Below are positions 57,901 through 64,000 of a stretch of 64,000 bases of DNA, in pieces. The notes below the pieces were generated by a model. The model did not search any database and had not been told where the DNA came from. It was given only the letters and a program-made list of their open reading frames with translations. The stretch covers positions 3,348,001 through 3,412,000 of the forward strand of contig JAHLEZ010000002.1 of NCBI GenBank assembly GCA_020726505.1. The letters are read 5' to 3'. The DNA is from Leptodontidium sp. MPI-SDFR-AT-0119. Lineage: Eukaryota > Ascomycota > Leotiomycetes > Helotiales > Leptodontidiaceae. Within the stretch, counting starts at the first letter, position 1. Every line of letters begins with the position of its first letter. Position numbers and translations under genes: made by a program.

Positions 57901-58185
57901 CTGCTCTCATCCGAGACAGTACGGGAGGAAGCATTGAAAGAATTAGACCAGGAACTACGCCTCACGGCAATGGCTCTAGGGGAGAAGAACCTAAAGGCAA
58001 AAGCAATCAGCGAGACGGTCCTTACCGGCTTGCTAGATTCGTATTCAGATAGACTTGTTTCTCTATTCGACGAGAAACTCAGATTATCACGACAAGACTC
58101 GAACGAGTTACCGATTCCAGAACTTGAGGAGCGACCAAAGACAGCTGGGACCTTACCAGTTGCATCACCGGCAGCGATTACTTGA
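54932..58185 (+). CDS. WD40-repeat protein, MABP1/WDR62-like
   Basis: Three exons (introns about 55483-55532 and 55804-55847) give about 1,050 residues. Start MASTPSNPRTFAANTGLGLK. Repeats are visible as WD-like units: GLYESGLSLKRIIGTTVSSP, ATCLSISQDGRFLAVGE, GVRAVAFSPDQKYLASLGSP, FLYVWSI, HIKIWRVEDSRPV, VLGVRLLSPENEMKAAFLTW, GTVVFWDLDG, IQDIAIYESNDCTLIASCGR, RTVQLFRL, VCGLFFAENGEKLISCSSDR, VTDVALLEIPDSDQKTLIST and GTIMIWDL. Two seven-bladed propellers are likely. The C-terminal 250 residues are Ser/Pro/Arg-rich and disordered, ending in a coiled coil (REEALKELDQELRLTAMALG). Animal relatives act at spindle poles and in JNK signalling; the fungal role is not settled. Confidence 0.88.
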
Positions 58186-59008
58186 GTTCCTGGGTTTTCA
58201 TTTTACATTCTAGAAGGGCGCTTCGTTCGAAAAATTGATTGATTTTTTTTACTAGGGAGGCAAAGGTGCAAATGGCGTTTGGGTTGGCTATACCTTCATA
58301 TGATTTCTAGGGTTAGGGGCGTTGGTTCAATCGAACGAACTTTGATTTCGATATTATCTGATCTTCAATTTGGGATCGAGGCGAGGGATTGGTGTAAATA
58401 CATTCCAGGCGTCTTTTCAAGCCGTGACAGCCTGGCTAGGCTAGGAGTTTCTTGATCTGCCTTGAGGGCTTAGGCGTAGGTGTTGAATCGCCTCTTTTCA
58501 TTTCGAGGAGTACAGGGGGGTGAAGAATGGGAATGGATGGGAACTAGTGAGATGGACCGACGGATGGATGGATGGTATGGCATGGATGCTACATGAATTC
58601 ATAATGGGCTCCTTTTTGAGAGAGCGGGGGTTAATTTCTCTCCAACCAAGAACAGAACAATGATATAAACGTCAAAAGTACCTCTGTCTCTTTGCGAACA
58701 TCTATTTACTTCTGTCCTGCTTTCATTGCGAGGTATGTAACCAACTCCCTACTCGTCCTAATCAAGGAAGCGAGCTCGCTTCAACTTGGCTGAGCGAAAC
58801 AACAGCAAGCGAAAGGAACACAAGGCAACCTGCAGCCTTTTCAGCATACACACTCCCTTGCCTACTTCAATAGACTTGTATCCGATGATGAACTGCGCGA
58901 TGGATGTGATTGGTTTGATTTAACCCAGATGATATATCGATATGTCCATGTGAATGGATTTGTTTACTTCTACCATTTGCTAATTTTACAGCACATACCA
59001 CTTAACTT
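58186..59008. other. Intergenic between convergent genes
   Basis: Includes a short (GGAT)n run near 58560-58575. No gene seen. Confidence 0.35.
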
Positions 59009-60769
59009 TCACCTATAGACCGTAAAACTAACACTCGTAACTCTCCCTCTCCCTCTTCTCCCAACTCTCACATCCCTCCTCCCACGCTCCTCCCTAAACC
59101 CCTCATCAAACCCCTCCCCCCAATCCTCGCTAAAGATCGAGCTTCCCTTGCTCCCCTTCCACAATCCAGCTCCGAATTCTGAATCCTCGTACCTGCCCCT
59201 AGGCCTTCTCACCATCCTTCGATCAAGGTCCGGGCTCCATTCCGATAGGGATAACGACTCCAGTGAAGATTCCAAGTCGACGCTCGTACTCGTCCTATCG
59301 TCGAATGAATAATCTGGCGAGATATCCCTCACGTCCGACCGCATAAACCCAGGACTTGGTCGTGTATATCTCGTCATTCTCCTATCATAAACCCCATCTC
59401 CCGCTCTCGGTCGTACAGTCTCCTGGCTTATAGTACTCTGTTGATCCTCCTCATCAAAACCCCTCCCCTTCCTCCCCACCCTCCCACGTCCCCTCCCAGC
59501 AGTCCCAAACCAACTATCCAACAACTCCACAACCTCACCCCCACAACTCCCCATAGCCCCTTCAACACCCTCATCCAACCGCGCTCCAGCCCTAATCAAC
59601 ACCTCCACAACACCCACCTCCCTCCCCTCTCTAACCGCAACCTCCAACGGCGTCTCCCCCTTCTCATTCCTCACACCTAAATCACCAGTCACGCCCTCAG
59701 TCCCACAAGACTCAACCAACGCCCTCAAAACATCCACCCCCGCCCACCTAGCACCAACATGCCAGACCGTCTCCCCCATCACATCACACACCCCGACCGT
59801 CCTCCACGCCCCATGGCCCATCAAACACCTCACCAAGCCCACATTATCCAGACACACCGCCGCCATAAGCGGCGTCCCGCCCTGCGCATCAACCGCGGAA
59901 TCAAGACGGATCCCAGACGTGAGGAGGAGGTCAACCATAGGGATACAAGTATTTGAAATCGCTTCCGCGAGAGCGAGTTCCGCTGCTTGGGTGGACAGGG
60001 AGACTGTCGCGCCGTGGGTGATGAGAGCTCGTGCCGCGGAGAGGGAGGAGTAGTAAACTGCTACGTGGAGGGCTGTTATACCTCTATCTCTACCTCCTCC
60101 TGTCTCGCTCTCGATCTCGTTCCATATCCCGTGACGGTGGGTTATACCCATATCTAGAGGGGAGTTTGCCGTGGAAGAGAGACTGTCGATATCAACGCCG
60201 TGGTTGTAGAGAGCGGAAATCACATCAGCCCAGTTCCTACGCGCGGCCCAGTGGAGAGGGGAGCCGAGGGTTAGGTCTGCTCCGTACTCGATCAGGAGTA
60301 TGGCTATGCTTTGTCTGCTTTCTTTCTCGCGGATGGAGGCTTGGAGGGGGGAGATGCCGTGGGGGTTTAGACCGTTGATGTCGGCGCCGTGGGTGAGGAG
60401 GATGGGGATGCTGCTCTTTTGGCCGTGGGAGATGGCGAGGTGGAGGAGGTTTGTGAGGTGGTGGGTTGTGAGTTTAGGGTTTGAGGGCGAGGGGTGCGTG
60501 AGGATGAATGTGAGGAGGTGGGGTGAGTTGTGGGTTATTATGTGGGTTAGAGTGTTGGCTTGGTTGAAGTAGGGGGTGTTGAATGAGAAGTCTTTGCGGA
60601 GACGGAGGAGAGATGGATCATTGTGATCATGATCGTGTTCGTGTTTGGATTTCCTAGTGCGAGATACTCGGGGATATCTAGTAGTTTCGAACTCGGATCG
60701 TGAGGAGGCGGTGGAGCCAGTGTAGATACTCCGGGGTTGTCGATGAGAGGATGGGTAGAATGGATCCAT
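59009..60769 (-). CDS. Ankyrin-repeat protein
   Basis: Single exon from ATG 60767-60769, 586 residues. After a polar N-terminus (KSKHEHDHDHNDPSLLRLRK) there are about eight ankyrin units: LLHLAISHGQKSSIPILLTH then GADINGLNPHG; SPLQASIREKESRQSIAILL then EYGADL; SPLHWAARRNWADVISALYN then HGVDIDSL; TALHVAVYYSSLSAARALIT then HGATVSL; TPLMAAVCLDNVGLVRCLMG; ETVWHVGARWAGVDVLRALV; ETPLEVAVREGREVGVVEVL. The C-terminal 170 residues are Arg/Asp/Ser-rich and disordered. The region is strongly strand-biased in composition, so the opposite strand also shows open frames. A protein-protein interaction scaffold; partners unknown. Confidence 0.85.
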   Translation of the reverse strand: MDPFYPSSHRQPRSIYTGSTASSRSEFETTRYPRVSRTRKSKHEHDHDHNDPSLLRLRKDFSFNTPYFNQANTLTHIITHNSPHLLTFILTHPSPSNPKLTTHHLTNLLHLAISHGQKSSIPILLTHGADINGLNPHGISPLQASIREKESRQSIAILLIEYGADLTLGSPLHWAARRNWADVISALYNHGVDIDSLSSTANSPLDMGITHRHGIWNEIESETGGGRDRGITALHVAVYYSSLSAARALITHGATVSLSTQAAELALAEAISNTCIPMVDLLLTSGIRLDSAVDAQGGTPLMAAVCLDNVGLVRCLMGHGAWRTVGVCDVMGETVWHVGARWAGVDVLRALVESCGTEGVTGDLGVRNEKGETPLEVAVREGREVGVVEVLIRAGARLDEGVEGAMGSCGGEVVELLDSWFGTAGRGRGRVGRKGRGFDEEDQQSTISQETVRPRAGDGVYDRRMTRYTRPSPGFMRSDVRDISPDYSFDDRTSTSVDLESSLESLSLSEWSPDLDRRMVRRPRGRYEDSEFGAGLWKGSKGSSIFSEDWGEGFDEGFREERGRRDVRVGRRGRGRVTSVSFTVYR

Positions 60770-61781
60770 GACTGTGAAGATCAATTGATGTCGGGCTCAA
60801 GACGAGGTTTGCTTGGTGTGATGTCGTGAGGCTTAGTGAAAACAAAATGAACACATTCGTAGAAGTACAACAACTCTCAAGCATCACCATATCAAAACAA
60901 ACACCTTATGACAAGATACAGTGCACAAGAAGAAAGAATCAATATGTAAATATCTCAACCCATTATCCGCGGGGGATGAGAGCAATAAACCCCATCGTCG
61001 TCAGGCTGAGGAGAGGAGGAACTGGGCGTCACTATCGGTTCACGCCCGAGTAGATAGATAGTTCCACGATGTGACGAGGCTGCATATTATAACCATTCCG
61101 GTCCAGCTGCGGGGTGATAGCCATGCATATCGTATACTTACTAGATAGGTGTGTATCATGCAGGAGGAAACACAGTGAAACAAAACCACAGCCAATCGCT
61201 AGAGGAGGACAAGGCGGGATTGTGAGGCTTAGACCACCACTCGGGCGTCCTACCGGGCTGTATGTGAATTGTTTGGATTGTAGGCACTGGAATATACCTT
61301 GGCACTTTCGAAAGGCAGATTAAGTGATTGGGGATTGCTAGGCTGAGAATTGTAGAGAAGGAGGCTTGACTTTCACTCTTACAGCTGGTGCACAGTGACG
61401 CTACTTGCGACTCAGAACTCTTTCGGGTTCCTTCCAGACTAAACTCGCACTGTAATTCAACTGCAAGCTGGACCTCACAATTCGCAGATCCAACAAACGT
61501 TTCAGTTCAAGAATCAGGATACTTGCAATATGTAGCTTCATTTTGCTAGTTTACACACGCTCGCTATGACTGCAAATGAAAAGAGAAAAAGCAAATCACA
61601 ATAGCCGCTTCTAGAGTAACGCCCATCGCTGAAAACAAACATGAAACCATCTAGAAAGACGCTCGCTCATCGCTAAGTACCAGCATCATGGCAGAATACC
61701 CATCACTTTCATACCAACGCATCATATGCCTGTCTCGTTGAGATCCTGGATTCAATCCAACTTCGGTAAAATCAAGTGGCT
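60770..61781. other. Intergenic, 1 kb, divergent/convergent spacer
   Basis: Frames up to 75 codons only. The 3' end of the lipase gene borders it on the right and the ankyrin gene start on the left. Nothing else recognised. Confidence 0.35.
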
Positions 61782-63364
61782 TCACAGAATGAATTCCTCG
61801 TCCAGCCAGTGTTTCAGAACGACATGGCCTTCAACGAAACTGGCCTTTTCCATTCGGACAATGATAGCTGCATGGCTGTGTCTCACTTTGTGAATGTACA
61901 CGGGGTACTTACGCCAGCCGACACTGTCCAGAGCTTGGATCATACGGAATTGGTAAGGCGCAAGGGCAAGAGTCGGAGGGTCATGACGATCAGCTTTCTC
62001 CTTCCCACCGACCGAGACATCGGACTTGGATCGTAGGTGGGATTGAGTTCGCTCGAGAACAGGGGAGCTTGGTTCTTCTTGCGCTGCTTCCTCCTCTGTT
62101 CCTGCAACCAGGTACTCGTGGCTCTGGGCGCTGTTGAGATTCTCGTAAACGTCTTCAACCGCTTCTCGCATTCCAGTGATCAGAAGAGGAACACGGTAGT
62201 TTCCAGGTTGGATGCCAGCAAGTCCTTTCTCGTGAAGTCTGATTCTTCTGTTACTTCTGAATGATTGAACACCAGAATTGATCAGGAAAGCGACGACACC
62301 AAGTGGGATAAAGAAGATCATGGCAAGCAGGAAAGGCAATCGACCAATGGTTGTTTGACTGCTTCGGATGAGACTGCCGTAGAAACTGGTATCGGTCTCT
62401 TCTGGATCGCTCGGCGCAACTGGGTTCTCGGGATCAATGATGACATCTTCGTAACCCTTGACATAATTGATCTTGATCTTGTCGAGGTTTGTGAAGGGGT
62501 CAGACTTGGTGATACCAGTGGTATAATGGACAGCACTTCTATCGTTGACGATATTGGTATATAGAGTTCGACGCTCGAATTTGGCCAACCCTTTGATGAA
62601 GATCGATTCGGGGTCTGCCAGAACTTCCAACAAAGGCATACCAGTCTCTCGGAACTTGTCAATTGTGAACAACTGTCGGCCGGATGCTGAGAGAGTTCGT
62701 GCACCCAGTACATTCCAAACGTGGTTATGCCTATCCCAATCAGTATACCCTCTATCGCAGGAACTTCGACTTGTACTGACCAGCCACGGAGAGGAGTTCG
62801 GACACCGAGATGAGGAGTAGCAAAGGTGGTAAAGTTCTGCGATAGTCAGCCATATCCAACACTCCATGTTCTACGACCGCATTGGATCTGGACACTGCCC
62901 TTGACTCCGACTTGGGTCTCTCTCCGCGCACTTTCAGGATTGACATACTACCGGCTTGATCTTTTCGAAGAATCCTTTGCTATCGAGTAAGCCAACACAG
63001 AAACGAGCCACAAGTCCTCCCAGGGAATACCCAACCAGAGATATCCGTGTGATTTCCTGTCCCGCCCGTGCCAACTTCTCGATCTCCTCCTCGATCTCGA
63101 AGCAGACGCGCTCGCCACCACGCTCAATCCCATCGTATGTGAAGCTTCCAGCGTTGCGCTTGGCGATCAGAATGTGCAGACTCTCCTCGGGATGCTTCGC
63201 TCGAAGGCTCTGGGCCATCACCTTGAGATGGTTTGGGTTGCCCCATAAGCTATTGTCTTATCAGCTGCTGTACGATGTTAACCTTGGACGTGCATGCAGG
63301 AGTCGTACCCATGAACCAGCACGCAGAGGTGCTGAGCTTCACGACCTCCTCCGGTATAATCCAT
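61782..63364 (-). CDS. Putative serine esterase/lipase, DUF676 (ROG1 type)
   Basis: Four exons. Exon 1 from ATG 63362-63364 reads MDYTGGGREAQHLCVLVHG, the first strand and oxyanion HG. Exon 2: LWGNPNHLKVMAQSLRAKHP, ILIAKRNAGSFTYDGIERGG, ITRISLVGYSLGGLVARFCV with the nucleophile Ser in GYSLGG. Exon 3 (about 62780-62842) gives NFTTFATPHLGVRTPLRGW. Exon 4 gives HNHVWNVLGARTLSASGRQL, LLEVLADPESIFIKGLAKFE and KINYVKGYEDVIIDPENPVA. It also has a hydrophobic segment PFLLAMIFFIPLGVVAFLIN and near the end YPVYIHKVRHSHAAIIVRME, holding the probable catalytic His. About 455 residues. Yeast Rog1 hydrolyses monoglyceride; the substrate here is inferred only. Confidence 0.9.
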
Positions 63365-64000
63365 GACTGTTGTAGTCGATAGGAAGGCCCGGTCCCAGCA
63401 GACAGTAAAGGGAAGCAATGCGACGGTAGTTTAGGTGTACGTGGTCGGCTGTCTGCCTCGAACGATGTCGAGACAAACTGCTGACCAGTGAGGGGCTTGG
63501 CTTGGACTCGTGCCGCTATGGTGAGCTGTGGTAGCTGTGGTGGGGGGGTGAGCTGGGCTGAGGAACGCTGTGGAAGAGGCACGGGAGATGGTTCAGGTGC
63601 CGAGTCAGGCCTGCACAATGACGATAGGGCGCTGTAGGGTGGGTGGACAAGCCTGGGATGAGGATGCAGCGAGCGCAATGGAAGGATTTGAAGGGTTCGC
63701 AGAAGGCTGCAGGCGGGATGCAGGTGCAGGAACAGGTGGTATAGGGAGGTAGGTATTTCGAGAAGAAAAAATGTGTGAAGAGGAGTGAGTGATTTTCTGG
63801 TGGAAGATTCGAAGTGAAGAGGAGCTGGCTGTTGAGATAAAGAAGAACTCTGATAAGGGAAGGGAAAGATAAGGAAGGAAGCACTCACACTCACCGCTCA
63901 AACTCCCGAAGATTCACTTGATGGAAGGGAGGGAGGGGACTTGATAGCAAGGTTGGAGTGGCTGGAGGGGAGGGATATGGATGTCTACCTCCAGACAAAT
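63365..64000. other. Promoter/leader of the lipase gene and window edge
   Basis: Strongly purine/pyrimidine-biased sequence, giving overlapping frames of up to 214 codons on the minus strand without protein character. No second gene can be supported before the window ends. Confidence 0.35.

Noticed and set aside
63250..63901. 214-codon and nested minus-strand frames at the right edge
   Set aside because: Strong pyrimidine bias gives open frames by chance; they precede and overlap the lipase first exon.

Overview
The window is nuclear DNA from a filamentous ascomycete. Most genes have several short introns (about 42-100 nt) with GTRNGT donors and CTAAC/CTGAC-like branch sites. The gene content is typically fungal: a DIC1 carrier, QCR8, NHP2, calcipressin, a Dal5-type MFS, a 2EXR protein and an F-box protein. 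The style of the F-box and 2EXR families suggests Leotiomycetes, but that is an inference and no species is claimed.

Layout. (a) 0-11 kb is a decayed accessory block. It holds a C6-type transcription factor remnant, a medium-chain reductase with three in-frame stops, a frameshifted short-chain dehydrogenase, an intact NmrA-like protein and an Old Yellow Enzyme with an unusual active-site segment. Two copies of one MITE family (TA target site, TCCCATGG ends) lie in this block. (b) 11.5-15 kb holds a hypothetical protein, a truncated SET-MYND gene with one in-frame stop, and a 2EXR gene with a stop and a frameshift. (c) 17.4-33.5 kb is mainly conserved: acetyl-CoA synthetase behind a 2.5-kb leader region, small membrane and coiled-coil proteins, an allantoate-type MFS, a membrane acyltransferase, an RNase H-fold protein with a Cys-pair N-terminus, NHP2, a hypothetical protein and a second MFS. 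(d) 33.5-35.8 kb is an AT-rich island with a Cys-rich F-box gene. (e) 35.8-64 kb is gene-dense and mostly housekeeping: an SLC6 symporter, prohibitin, QCR8, a small acidic protein, mitochondrial PheRS, DIC1, RPB3, calcipressin, an mpaB-type oxygenase, a broken kinase-like gene, RRG9, a MABP1/WDR62-like protein, an ankyrin protein and a DUF676 lipase.

Two themes stand out. First, nine in-frame nonsense codons in five accessory genes are all TAA or TAG, never TGA, and are explained by CpA-to-TpA change. This is the mark of repeat-induced point mutation (RIP), whereas the housekeeping genes are clean. Second, five nuclear genes for mitochondrial proteins (PHB1, QCR8, MSF1, DIC1, RRG9) lie within 15 kb, two of them sharing a 243-bp divergent promoter. 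DIC1 contains a 5-nt microexon inside its signature motif. I found no unmistakable new defence or mobile system. The best candidates for novelty are the MITE family, the RIP-like decay pattern, the triple-Cys-module F-box protein and the DIC1 microexon. All gene models are by eye; splice sites are inferred.
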